From Streptomyces misionensis (GTDB lineage Bacteria; Actinomycetota; Actinomycetes; Streptomycetales; Streptomycetaceae), in the NCBI RefSeq assembly GCF_900104815.1, contig NZ_FNTD01000004.1, forward strand, positions 7,873,001-7,937,000: 64,000 nucleotides of DNA, written 5' to 3'. The notes under the pieces are model-generated. The model made no database searches, was not told where the DNA came from, and saw nothing but the letters and a program-made list of their open reading frames with translations. Numbering within the stretch: position 1 is the first letter of the stretch; the number at the start of each line of letters is the position of its first letter. Below are positions 27,027 through 36,158 of the stretch, piece by piece. The position numbers and the translations under genes were made by a program.

Positions 27027-30000
27027 ATGGTACGAAGCGACACGGACAACCGGCTGGCGTTACTGAAGGCCGAGCGGCGATCCTCTTCCCTGGTGGGCAC
27101 GATCGCCGTACCGGAGTACCTCCATCCGGACGCGGAGGAGCGGCAGCGGCTGAGCCGCCCGCAACTGGCCGAGGTCCGTGACCGCTTCACCGACACCGTG
27201 CAGGAGAAGCTCGGGTTCGGGGAGGCCCTGCGGGCCGACCGCAGCGGAGCGACCCGGCGGCAGCTGTGGGCCGGGTTGGAGGAGTTCCTGGCCGACGGCG
27301 CCCAGCGCAAGATCCTCTACTGGACGGGACACGGCGTCCAGCGTGGCGACGAGGGCTACTTCCTCGCCTGCGCCGACTCGTGGCAGTCGGGCGCGTTCGA
27401 CCCCGCCCGGGCCGTCCCCCTGCTGGAGCTGGTGGGATTCCTGCTGCGGCCGGAGTACGAGGCGGACACCCTGCTGATCATCGACGCCTGCTCCTCACAG
27501 AGCTACAACTCCCTGAGCGAGGCGGTGCGGCACGCCGTGGAGCTGGAGCGGGACTCGGCGGTGATCCGGGCGCGGGAGAGCCGGCGGAAGGGTTTCGCCG
27601 TCATCGGCACCTCGGGAGCGGACGCGCAGGTGCCCGCGGGCCGCTGGGTGACGTGGCTGGAAGAAGCGCTGGCCAAACAGGACTTCGTGGCGGACGACCA
27701 GGCCCGCCCCTTCGAGCCGTCCGCGCTGTATCTGCCGCTGCCGTACCTCTGCCGTGCCGTGGACGCGCGGGCCGCGGACGACGGTCTGGACGAACCCGCG
27801 CAACGGCCCGACTGCTGGGAGGTGCGGGCACTCCCCAACAACTTCCTCGACAATCCCTACTATCACCAGTCCGACCGGCCGGTGTACACGCCGGCCGTGC
27901 TGACGCGGCGGAAGCCCTGGATCGAGGCCGAGCAGTTCGGCCTGGAGGAGAACAGCCATCTCAGCCGCCACTTCGCGGGCCGGCGGGACGCGTTGAGCCG
28001 GATCGTGCGCTGGATGGACACCCACCCGAGGGGGCTGCTCGCGGTGACGGGCCTGGCCGGCACGGGGAAGACCGCGCTGCTCGGCCGGCTGGCCCTCTCC
28101 TCCCTGCCGAGCTGGCGGGAGACCCACGGCCTCGACCTCGACCCCGCGACGCTGCCCCGGGCGGGGACCGTTCACGCGGCGCTGAGCTGCCGGGGGCAGT
28201 CCGCCCATTCGCTGGCCGCGCATCTGCGGGAGGTGCTGGCGGGGATCGACGGGGCGCCGCCGCTGCCGGAGGAGCCGGTGACGTCGGAGAGGTTCACCGA
28301 CGCGTTCGCGGAGCTGGTCGGTCGGGCGGGTTCGGTGAACCTGCTCTTCGACGCGCTCGACGAGGCCCTCCCGGACCAAGCGCACGCGATCGCCCGGCAC
28401 GTCCTGAGCCCACTGGCGAACACGCCCGGCGTCCGGGTGATCGTCGGTACCCGGACGCAGCCCCGTCGGCGTACCACCGCGCCCGCGGAGGAGGAGTCCC
28501 TCCTGGACACCCTGGAACTCAGCGTCGAACCAGTGGTCCTCGGGGACGACGAGGAAGCCCGAGCGAGCATCACGGGCATGGTGCTGTCCGTACTGGACAC
28601 CGAGCACTCGCCGTATCGGGGTGACGCGCGGCAGGAAGACCGCGACTGGACGGCGGAGATCGTCGCGGCGCGCAGCCACGGCTCGTTCCTGGTGGCCCGG
28701 CTGGCCGCGACCGGGCTCGCCCGGCGGACCACGGTCGCCGACGAGGCCGAGCTGCTGGCGTGGCTGCGTGACGGCGGCATGGGCCTGCACACCCGCCTGG
28801 CTGAAGAGACGCGCCACCTCAGCGAGCAGCCCGGCGCGGAGCGAGCCCACGAGGTGCTGCGGGCGCTGGCGGTGATCCAGGGCCCCGGGCTGGCCCCGGG
28901 CGCGGCCTGGCTGACGCTCGCGAACGCGCTGCGCGACGCCGGCTCACCGGAGCTGACGCCGGAGGACCTGCAGCAGGTGTGCCGGAGCGCCGACGGCGGC
29001 ATCGTCGCCACCCGGAAGGACGGCGCGCGGCAGCCGGCCCGGCGCATCCGCCACCAGCTGGCCCATCCGAGTTACGGCGAGATCTTCCTCTCCGACGCGG
29101 GACTGACCACCCGCGACGCACACCGCAAGGTTCTCGACGCGCTGCGCGCCCGCGCCGGCGAAGACTGGAGCGACGCCGACGAGTACACCCTCGAATACCT
29201 GGGCGCGCACGCCGCCCAGGTGGGGCCGGACGCCCTGCGGGAGCTCTTCGCGGACGTGGGCTTCCTGCTGCGTACGAACCCCGACGTCATGCTGCCACTC
29301 GCGGCCGGCCTGGCCCGGGACTGCGACGGCGCCGCCTTGTACGGCAGGGTCGCGGGTTCGTTCCCCCGTGCCTCCGGCCCGCTGCCCGCGTGGGTCCTGT
29401 TGCAGCGCAAGGCCCTGTTCAGCGCGACCGCCTTCGTCAGCCACCGCGACGCGACGTACCGGGCGCTGCGGCTCACCGACGGTTTCCTGCCCTGGCAGGA
29501 GTACTGGACCGACGCCCCGCCGGATCCCCCCGAGTGGCGGCGCGCGGCGCCTTCGGGGGGCGCGCGGGCTCTGAGTTGGCGCGCCGGGGCCGGGGCGGTA
29601 GGGCCGACCCCTACGGACACCCTGACCGCCGGCGGCCTGGGGGAGATCCACGTCATGCACCCGGAGTCCGGCGCCCGTCCGATGACCCGTCGGCTGCACC
29701 GGACCGGAGGGAACCGCGGACGCCCGCTCAGCGAGGTGCGTGAGGTCGGCGCGGGGACCCGCTGGGCCACCGTCGCCCGGGACGATCAGGCCGTGTACTT
29801 CTGGCGCGCGGGTGCTCGGCTGCCCGACCAGGAGTACCGGTGGGGCGGCAGTGTGCGCGCCCTGTCGGTGGCCGAGGCGGAGGGCGAGAACGTGGTCCTG
29901 GCGGCCGACGGGGACCGGGTCTGGGTATGGGTCTGGAAGAGCGGCACGCACCTGGACACGCGGCTGAAGGACGTCCGTGCGGCGGATGTGCGGCAGCTGG

Positions 30001-31532
30001 CGGCCCTCACCCTGGGCACGCGGATGTTCGTCCTGGCGGCGGGCGCCGAGCGGGTGGAGTTGTTCGAAGTGGCCCGGTCCCGCAGCGGGGGCGACGGTCT
30101 GCGCGCGTGCCGGACCGATCCCGGCGTGACCCTGGCCGCTCCCGCGATGGCGGCCGCGGCGTTCGCGGTCTCGCCCCGGGAGGGTTTCCTCGCCGTGGCC
30201 GACGGGACCGCTGTCCACGTCTGGCGGTGCGAGACCGCATCCGGCCCCGAACCGGTCGTGGAAAAGGTGGCGACGTACCCCTCGAACGCGCGCGGGCTGG
30301 CCTTCGGGCGGTCCGCCGATGAACTGCTGCTCGCCGGATACGAGGAAGTGGCCGTCCGGATCTGGTCCGTCGGGCGGCCCGGACGCGAGGCCACGCTCGC
30401 TCTGAACGCCCCCAGGGAAGGCGCCATGGCGTTCGAACCGGGCGGTCAGGGACTGCTCGCGGTCGCCGACGGCCCCTACATCCGGGTGGTGGACGTGGTC
30501 CCCGCGCTGGACGCCGGCTACGGGATCCAGCGGCGGCCGAGCAACGAACGCCCGGTCCTCGCCCTGGCCGACGCACCGGACGGTCCGCCGCTGCTGTGTC
30601 GGGCCTGGCGCGACCGGATCCGGGTCTCCCGGCCCAGGCAAGGGGAACCGGCCGCCCGTCCGGCGACGGAACTCGCCCACGAGGGGCGCACGGTGACGGC
30701 GGTGGCCGCGGTGCGGGCGGCACACGGCTGGACGGTGGCCGCCGCGGCCGGCCGGACCGTACGGCTGTGGCGCCTCGACGACGGCCTGTCGGTCGTCACC
30801 CACCGGGACATCCCCCTCGGCGGGGACGCCGGCCAGCCCGCCCGCGCACTGAGCCTGGTCGCCGATCCGGCCGTCGGCGCGCTGCGGCTGAGCGTTGCGG
30901 ACGGTCGGCGGCTGGTACGCCACGAGGTCCCGGCCGATGTCTCGTCCGCCGGGACCGCGGAGCGCGAGATCCGGACCGACCGCGGGTTCTGCGGGATCGA
31001 CACGAGGATCCTGCGGGACGGTTCGTACTGGATGGCCGGTGACCTGAGCGACCAACTGCGGGTCTGGACCGAGGGCGCACACGGCGTCGAGCAGCGCGTC
31101 CTGCTGACGGCGGGCCCGTCCTGCCTCGCCCTCGGAGAGCTGTACGACGACGAGGACGACGCCTCGATGCCCATGCTGGCCTGGGCGGACCACGGCAGCG
31201 TGTACGTGAAGGACTGCTCCGGCGACCAGAGCATCCACCCCCCGGAGCGGCTGCCGGGGGACTTCCCCGATGTGACGTCCCTGGTGTTCGCCGGCCCCGT
31301 GGAACGGCCCGTGCTGCTGCTCTGCAGTCCGGAGACGGTGTCACGCGCATGGGACGTCTGGACCCGGGAATGGCTGCACGGGCCGGAGATTCCCACCCGG
31401 GGGTACGACGTGCACGCCGTCCGTACCGCGATGGACCCGGAGGGACTGGTGATGGCGTTGCAGGGGGAGGACCGCTGCGATCTGATCCGGCTGCCGCGCA
31501 CGTTCTTCGGCACCGGGACACGGGGGGAATGA
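27027..31532 (+). CDS. Caspase-like protease - STAND NTPase - beta-propeller fusion
   Basis: About 1501 residues. Residues 1-220 form a caspase-like peptidase: the catalytic histidine is in ILYWTGHGVQ (H102) and the cysteine in LLIIDACSSQS (C155). A STAND/NACHT-type ATPase follows, with P-loop GLAGTGKT (342-349) and Walker B LLFDALDE (439-446), then a helical arm. From about residue 900 to the end, repeated strand patterns (for example VWVWVWKSG, VAVRIWSVGRPG, RTVRLWRLDDG) indicate WD40-like propeller blades. Such proteins sense a trigger with the propeller, oligomerise through the ATPase and switch on the protease, often as suicide or defence modules; this role is inferred. The ATG at 27027 is preferred, since the in-frame GTG at 26952 would run back into the divergent gene. 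It heads an operon with the next two genes. Confidence 0.83.
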   Translation: MVRSDTDNRLALLKAERRSSSLVGTIAVPEYLHPDAEERQRLSRPQLAEVRDRFTDTVQEKLGFGEALRADRSGATRRQLWAGLEEFLADGAQRKILYWTGHGVQRGDEGYFLACADSWQSGAFDPARAVPLLELVGFLLRPEYEADTLLIIDACSSQSYNSLSEAVRHAVELERDSAVIRARESRRKGFAVIGTSGADAQVPAGRWVTWLEEALAKQDFVADDQARPFEPSALYLPLPYLCRAVDARAADDGLDEPAQRPDCWEVRALPNNFLDNPYYHQSDRPVYTPAVLTRRKPWIEAEQFGLEENSHLSRHFAGRRDALSRIVRWMDTHPRGLLAVTGLAGTGKTALLGRLALSSLPSWRETHGLDLDPATLPRAGTVHAALSCRGQSAHSLAAHLREVLAGIDGAPPLPEEPVTSERFTDAFAELVGRAGSVNLLFDALDEALPDQAHAIARHVLSPLANTPGVRVIVGTRTQPRRRTTAPAEEESLLDTLELSVEPVVLGDDEEARASITGMVLSVLDTEHSPYRGDARQEDRDWTAEIVAARSHGSFLVARLAATGLARRTTVADEAELLAWLRDGGMGLHTRLAEETRHLSEQPGAERAHEVLRALAVIQGPGLAPGAAWLTLANALRDAGSPELTPEDLQQVCRSADGGIVATRKDGARQPARRIRHQLAHPSYGEIFLSDAGLTTRDAHRKVLDALRARAGEDWSDADEYTLEYLGAHAAQVGPDALRELFADVGFLLRTNPDVMLPLAAGLARDCDGAALYGRVAGSFPRASGPLPAWVLLQRKALFSATAFVSHRDATYRALRLTDGFLPWQEYWTDAPPDPPEWRRAAPSGGARALSWRAGAGAVGPTPTDTLTAGGLGEIHVMHPESGARPMTRRLHRTGGNRGRPLSEVREVGAGTRWATVARDDQAVYFWRAGARLPDQEYRWGGSVRALSVAEAEGENVVLAADGDRVWVWVWKSGTHLDTRLKDVRAADVRQLAALTLGTRMFVLAAGAERVELFEVARSRSGGDGLRACRTDPGVTLAAPAMAAAAFAVSPREGFLAVADGTAVHVWRCETASGPEPVVEKVATYPSNARGLAFGRSADELLLAGYEEVAVRIWSVGRPGREATLALNAPREGAMAFEPGGQGLLAVADGPYIRVVDVVPALDAGYGIQRRPSNERPVLALADAPDGPPLLCRAWRDRIRVSRPRQGEPAARPATELAHEGRTVTAVAAVRAAHGWTVAAAAGRTVRLWRLDDGLSVVTHRDIPLGGDAGQPARALSLVADPAVGALRLSVADGRRLVRHEVPADVSSAGTAEREIRTDRGFCGIDTRILRDGSYWMAGDLSDQLRVWTEGAHGVEQRVLLTAGPSCLALGELYDDEDDASMPMLAWADHGSVYVKDCSGDQSIHPPERLPGDFPDVTSLVFAGPVERPVLLLCSPETVSRAWDVWTREWLHGPEIPTRGYDVHAVRTAMDPEGLVMALQGEDRCDLIRLPRTFFGTGTRGE

Positions 31533-32912
31533 ATGGAACACGATCTGGTGGTTTTCGTCCCAGGCTTCCTTGGCAGCCGGCTGCGCCGCAACGGCCGGGA
31601 CGTCTGGGCGCGATGCGGTGAACAGCTGATCGGCTCGGCAGCCGCGGCGCTCACCGAGGTGGCGCTCCCGCCGGGGCTGGGGGACGCGGCGCCGGAGGGC
31701 CCGTTCCGGCTGGCCGCCGACGCGCTGCTGGAGGTCCCGGACTCCGTGCCCGGGCTGCTGTCCTGCATGGGGTATCCCGATATCCGCGCCGCCCTGGCCG
31801 ACCCGCTCGAAGCACAGTTCGTGCCGTTCGGCTACGACTGGCGGCTGTCGCACCGGCTGGTGGCCCGGCAGCTGAAGGCGCGGGTGGCGCGCGAGCTCGA
31901 CCGGTGGCGTGCGGAGGTCGATGCGTACTACCCGGACCGGACCGACGATCCGCGCGTCATCCTGGTCTGCCACGGGACGGGCGGTCTGATCGGGCGGCAC
32001 TATCTGGAGCGCGAGGACGGCCGGGAGACCGCCCGGACCCTGGTCACCCTCGGCACCCCGCAGCAGGGGCTGGTCCAGGCCGCCCGGTTGCTGGCCGGCC
32101 ATGCGATCCCCGGCGACGCGGGCCCCGGCGCGGACGGGGTCGCCCGACTGAACGAGACGCTGCGCGACTGGGCGCTCAACCTGCCCGCGGTCGTCGAGAT
32201 GCTGCCGTGGTACTACGCCGTGCGGGTCGAGGGAAAGAGCCGCGAGCGGGGGATCACCGACAACCGCTACCCCGTTCCCGGGCTGCCGGGAGAGGCCGTC
32301 CGCGAGGCGTTGGCCTTCCGGGAGGAGTTCCGCGCGGCATGTGACGAGAACCGGCGCGTCGGCCCCCTCCCGTACACCGTGCACTGCCTCGGCAGCGTCG
32401 ACTTCCCGAGCCCCGAAGCGCTCGTGCTCTCCTTTGACGGGTCGCGGATCACCGACAGCCTGCCGGGGCCCGGCGACGGAACGGTGCCGCGCCGGTCGGC
32501 CGTCGCGGACTGGACCGGCACGGACCCCATGCTCTGGACCGGCTTCCGGGACACGGACCTGGCGAGCGGCCCCGCCCTGCGGGACGCGATGCTCGCGATC
32601 CGCGCGGGACGCCCGCCCGGCGGCACCCTCGCCGGTGAGGAGGGCATCGCCCTGCACCTGCCCCGGGACCCGGTCGCCGCCGGCCATCCGTTCGTGATCG
32701 ACCTGCTCGGGCACGACCTGCCGCGGCGCAACCTGCGCACGGTCATGTGGCGTTCGGGCCGTACCGACCGACACCCCGTCGTCTTCCGGCAGTACCAGCC
32801 CGACCGCTATCGGGCGGAAATGGAAGCCGCCCCCGGACGCTGGGTGGTCGAGGCGCTGGTCGACCGGCCCAAGGGGCGTGACCGGAGGATCGTGACGGTC
32901 GTGGCGTCATGA
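31533..32912 (+). CDS. LCAT-like alpha/beta hydrolase with altered nucleophile site
   Basis: A 459-residue protein of the lecithin:cholesterol acyltransferase-like branch: VVFVPGFLGSRL (oxyanion region, residues 6-17), FGYDWRLSHR (99-108) and a late GDGTVPRRSA segment. At the elbow where GHSxGG is expected it reads VCHGTGGL (145-152), so the nucleophile serine is replaced by glycine (G148), with threonine next. It is therefore either catalytically dead, a binding or substrate-recognition protein, or uses another residue. It starts right after the stop of the caspase-STAND gene with no spacer, using the GGGGGGA in that gene as its ribosome site, so the two are coupled. A possible role is as protease target or membrane-lipid effector. 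Confidence 0.75.
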   Translation: MEHDLVVFVPGFLGSRLRRNGRDVWARCGEQLIGSAAAALTEVALPPGLGDAAPEGPFRLAADALLEVPDSVPGLLSCMGYPDIRAALADPLEAQFVPFGYDWRLSHRLVARQLKARVARELDRWRAEVDAYYPDRTDDPRVILVCHGTGGLIGRHYLEREDGRETARTLVTLGTPQQGLVQAARLLAGHAIPGDAGPGADGVARLNETLRDWALNLPAVVEMLPWYYAVRVEGKSRERGITDNRYPVPGLPGEAVREALAFREEFRAACDENRRVGPLPYTVHCLGSVDFPSPEALVLSFDGSRITDSLPGPGDGTVPRRSAVADWTGTDPMLWTGFRDTDLASGPALRDAMLAIRAGRPPGGTLAGEEGIALHLPRDPVAAGHPFVIDLLGHDLPRRNLRTVMWRSGRTDRHPVVFRQYQPDRYRAEMEAAPGRWVVEALVDRPKGRDRRIVTVVAS

Positions 32913-32925
32913 GACGGGAGCAGAG

Positions 32926-34869
32926 ATGACCGGGATCGAAGCCCCCGCGTGGCCGCAATGCGGACGCCTCGGCTCCGGGGAACGCTGCCAGGGGCGCAGC
33001 GTGGGCTCGTACACGGCCTGCCTGGCGCATCTCGACAGCGCCGAACGGGCAGCCCATCTGGCCTCGCTGATCCCCGGCGCCGACCTCGACCACCGGGGCA
33101 CACCCTTCACCCAGAGCCTGTTCGACGAACTCCTCGCACCGCTCAGGGATCCGGTGAGCGGGCGGGCGCGGGTGGGGGAGGCGTTGTTCGACGAGGTGCG
33201 GTTCGCCGGAGACGCTGAGCTGGAAGGGATCGACTTCGGCGGTTTCTGCTCCTTCGCGTCGGCCGTGTTCGACGGGGGCGTGTACGTCCGTGAGGTGCAT
33301 GCCGGGGACGATTTCCGCCTCGGTGCGGCGAGGGTCGCGGGAGACGTGTGGCTCGATGACACCGAAGTGCGCGGCGATGCCTGGTTCTACGAGACAAGGA
33401 TCAAAGGCACCTTGCGGTTCTGCGTCCTCGAGGTCGGCCGCAGTGCGATGTTCAAGGGCATGACATGCGGGGACGCCTATTTCTCCGGTGTCCGGGTGCG
33501 TGGCGTCGCCTCCTTCGGCGGTGCGGTCATCGACGGCGAAGCCGCCTTCGACGGCGCGGTCTTCGAGGACGGTGCCGACTTCGAGAAGATCCGCGTCGCC
33601 GGCCGGGCCTGCTTCGACGGCACGCGCTTCCACCGCGGCAGAGCCTGCTTCGACGGCGCGGACATCGGTGGCGAACTGCAGTTCGCTGACGCCCACTTCG
33701 CGACGCGAGCCACGTTCGACGGAGCCGCGCTCGGCGGTGACCTGTCATTCTCCGGGGCCCGGCTGGAAGCCGACGTGAGTTTCCGGCGGGCGGTGTTCCG
33801 GCGCACCGCCCGGATCGGCCCCCTGGTCTGCCCGGGGACGGTGGACTTCTCCGACGCCGTGTTCGAGGCCGCGGTGACGCTGGAGGCCGCCGCGCAAGAG
33901 GTGCGCTGCCGACGGACACGGTGGGCGTCCACCGCCGCGCTGCGGCTGCGGTACGCCGAGGTGGATCTGAGCGACGCCGTGCTGGAGTTCCCGGTGACCG
34001 TCGTCGGCCGCACCCGCCGGTTCGTCTCGCCGGAGGGCGAGGCGATCGCCGAACCGGGGCTCACCGATGCGCGGGTGCGTGTCACCTCGGTCAAGGGCGT
34101 GGACGCCGCGTACCTGGTGCTGGCGGGCGTGGACCTGACCGGCTGCCTCTTCGTGGAGGCGGTCCACCTGGACCAGTTGCGGCTCGAAGGCCGTTGCACC
34201 CTGTCGTGTCCACCAGGAGGGCTGCGCTGGATCCGCCGCCGGACCCTCGCCGAGGAGCACCACTGGCGGGCGACCGGGTACGGCGACGGCTGGACGCCCG
34301 CGCCACCGGGCGTCGAGACGCACCAACCCGCTGTGCTCGCCCCCGTCTACCGGCAGCTCCGCAAGGCGCTCGAGGACGGCCGCAACGAGCCGGGCGCCGC
34401 CGACTTCTACTACGGCGAGATGGAGATGCGTCGCCACGATGCCACGGCGTCCCGAGGTGAGCGGACGCTGCTGCGGCTGTACTGGGCACTCTCCGGCTAC
34501 GGCCTGCGCGCCCTGCGGGCCCTGGCCTGGCTGGCCCTGGCGATGACCACCACCGTGCTCGCGATGATGCTGTGGGGACTGCCGCAGGCCGACCCGGATC
34601 CCGTCAGCGAGGGCACCACCGACGGCCGCCGGGTAACCCTGACGACCAGGAAGCCGACACCCGCCAACCCGCAAGGGCCGTACACAACGCGCCTGTCGAC
34701 GGTGCGGTTCGAGAAGTCCGTGAGGGTGGTGACCAACTCGGTGATCTTCCGAACCTCCGGACAGGACCTGACCACCACCGGAACGTACGTCGAGATGACC
34801 GCCCGTCTCGTCGAGCCGGCCCTGCTCGGTCTTGCCCTCCTCGCGGTGCGCAACCGTGTGAAGCGATGA
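32926..34869 (+). CDS. Pentapeptide-repeat-like membrane protein
   Basis: A 647-residue protein, third gene of the caspase-STAND operon, 13 bases after the hydrolase gene, with GGGAG before the ATG. The N-terminus has paired cysteines (PQCGRLGSGERCQG, ACLAHL). From about 85 to 420 runs a long right-handed beta-helix of five-residue steps (for example ASFGGAVIDGEAAFDGAVFEDGADF). A cytoplasmic linker follows, then two hydrophobic segments near the C-terminus (YGLRALRALAWLALAMTTTVLAMMLWGL and LVEPALLGLALLAVRNRV) separated by about 70 polar residues. This resembles pentapeptide-repeat proteins with ion-channel-like tails. It could anchor the system at the membrane or be the membrane effector; this is inference. 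Confidence 0.8.
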   Translation: MTGIEAPAWPQCGRLGSGERCQGRSVGSYTACLAHLDSAERAAHLASLIPGADLDHRGTPFTQSLFDELLAPLRDPVSGRARVGEALFDEVRFAGDAELEGIDFGGFCSFASAVFDGGVYVREVHAGDDFRLGAARVAGDVWLDDTEVRGDAWFYETRIKGTLRFCVLEVGRSAMFKGMTCGDAYFSGVRVRGVASFGGAVIDGEAAFDGAVFEDGADFEKIRVAGRACFDGTRFHRGRACFDGADIGGELQFADAHFATRATFDGAALGGDLSFSGARLEADVSFRRAVFRRTARIGPLVCPGTVDFSDAVFEAAVTLEAAAQEVRCRRTRWASTAALRLRYAEVDLSDAVLEFPVTVVGRTRRFVSPEGEAIAEPGLTDARVRVTSVKGVDAAYLVLAGVDLTGCLFVEAVHLDQLRLEGRCTLSCPPGGLRWIRRRTLAEEHHWRATGYGDGWTPAPPGVETHQPAVLAPVYRQLRKALEDGRNEPGAADFYYGEMEMRRHDATASRGERTLLRLYWALSGYGLRALRALAWLALAMTTTVLAMMLWGLPQADPDPVSEGTTDGRRVTLTTRKPTPANPQGPYTTRLSTVRFEKSVRVVTNSVIFRTSGQDLTTTGTYVEMTARLVEPALLGLALLAVRNRVKR

Positions 34870-35077
34870 GGTGCGCTGTCCAGCGGCAGGGCGGAGAGCG
34901 CTCACGGACGGCAATTCCTCGGTTCCGGTACCGTCAATCCGGTGTTCTGGCGCTGCTACGAGACCGGCAACGGCGTCACCCGGGCCGACCTCACCCTGCG
35001 GCCGGCCGCCGAAGGCCGAGGGCACGGATAACATCCGCAGTCGTACTTCCACCGTTCGCCGATCAAGGAATTAACCG
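34870..35077 (+). other. Intergenic gap with possible gene fragment
   Basis: In one frame about 40 codons read FLGSGTVNPVFWRCYETGNG and RADLTLRP before a TAA at 35030, which looks like the end of a small secreted beta-rich protein, but no start or signal peptide is present. The last 40 bases hold the AAGGA ribosome site of the lyase gene. No other structure was seen. Confidence 0.3.
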
Positions 35078-35977
35078 ATGCCGAGCCGTCCCCCCGTCGC
35101 GATCGCAGAGTTCTCCGTCTCCGGCCCTGAGGCCGGGCCCTACGGAATCACTGCCGGACCAGACGGCGCACTGTGGTTCACCATGGTCCACCACGGACGG
35201 ATCGGCCGCATCACGCCCGACGGCGAAGTCACCGTCCACCAGCTCGAACCGGCTTCCGGCGGACCGTCGATCATCACGGCAGGACCCGATGACGCCCTGT
35301 GGTTCACCGAGTTCCGCAGCCACCGCATCGGCCGCATCACCACGAGCGGGAGCGTCACGTCGTTCCCGCTGCCGACACCGGACGCCGGGCCGTTCGGCAT
35401 CACCGTGGGTCCCGACGACGCGCTGTGGTTCACCGAGGCCAACGCCGACCGCATCGGCCGCATCACCCCCGACGGGCAGGTCACCGAGTTCCCCCTCCCG
35501 CTTTCGGGTGCCTTCCCGTCAGCCGTCGCCGCGGGCCCGGACGACCGGCTGTGGTTCACGATGAACCAGGCGAACGCCATCGGCACCATCGGATGCGACG
35601 GTGACGTCACCGTGCACCCGTTGCCCACACCGGCCGGCGCCCCGGTCGGCATCACGGCCGGTGCCGACGGCTGCATGTGGTTCGTCGAGATCGGCTCCGG
35701 TCGGATCGGACGGATCACCCCGGACGGGAAGGTCGACGAATTCGCCCTGCCCGACCCTGCGTCACGCCCGCACGCCATCGCCGCCGGCGCCGACGGAAAC
35801 TGCTGGTTCACCGAATGGGGAGCCAACCGCATCGGCCGGATCACCCCCGACGGCCGTATCGACGAACACGACCTCCCCAGCCCGGCCTCCGAACCCCACG
35901 GCATAGCCCAAGGGCTGGACGGCGCGATGTGGACCGCCCTGGAGATCGGAACGATCGCGCGCCTCACCACCAGCTGA
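35078..35977 (+). CDS. vgb: Virginiamycin B (streptogramin B) lyase homologue
   Basis: A 299-residue seven-bladed propeller without a signal peptide; each blade of about 42 residues carries a variant of GITAGPDGALWFTE and RIGRITPDG. Vgb opens the cyclic streptogramin B depsipeptide by C-O bond cleavage. Counting from the known staphylococcal active site, residues equivalent to Tyr18, His228, Glu268 and His270 are present with a constant offset of four (Y22, H232, E272, H274); the last acidic residue (Glu284) seems shifted to E289, preceded by leucine. This suggests an active or recently active lyase, giving streptogramin resistance. No streptogramin biosynthetic genes are in the window. Many propellers of this type have other roles, so the symbol is provisional. 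Confidence 0.8.
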   Translation: MPSRPPVAIAEFSVSGPEAGPYGITAGPDGALWFTMVHHGRIGRITPDGEVTVHQLEPASGGPSIITAGPDDALWFTEFRSHRIGRITTSGSVTSFPLPTPDAGPFGITVGPDDALWFTEANADRIGRITPDGQVTEFPLPLSGAFPSAVAAGPDDRLWFTMNQANAIGTIGCDGDVTVHPLPTPAGAPVGITAGADGCMWFVEIGSGRIGRITPDGKVDEFALPDPASRPHAIAAGADGNCWFTEWGANRIGRITPDGRIDEHDLPSPASEPHGIAQGLDGAMWTALEIGTIARLTTS

Positions 35978-36158
35978 GACGGAACCCCGCAGGGACGGCA
36001 GCTCGACGCGCCCCTCGGCACCTGCCCGCCTCCTCACGAACTGCCAGTCGCTCCGGCCCCGTTGGGCTACGCGCTGGTGCGGCCGTGCCGATCCATGGGC
36101 GTCATCGCGGTCCAGCGGCGCCTTGCCCGGCCCTCGTCGTGCCGGCTGCCCGTTCCGG

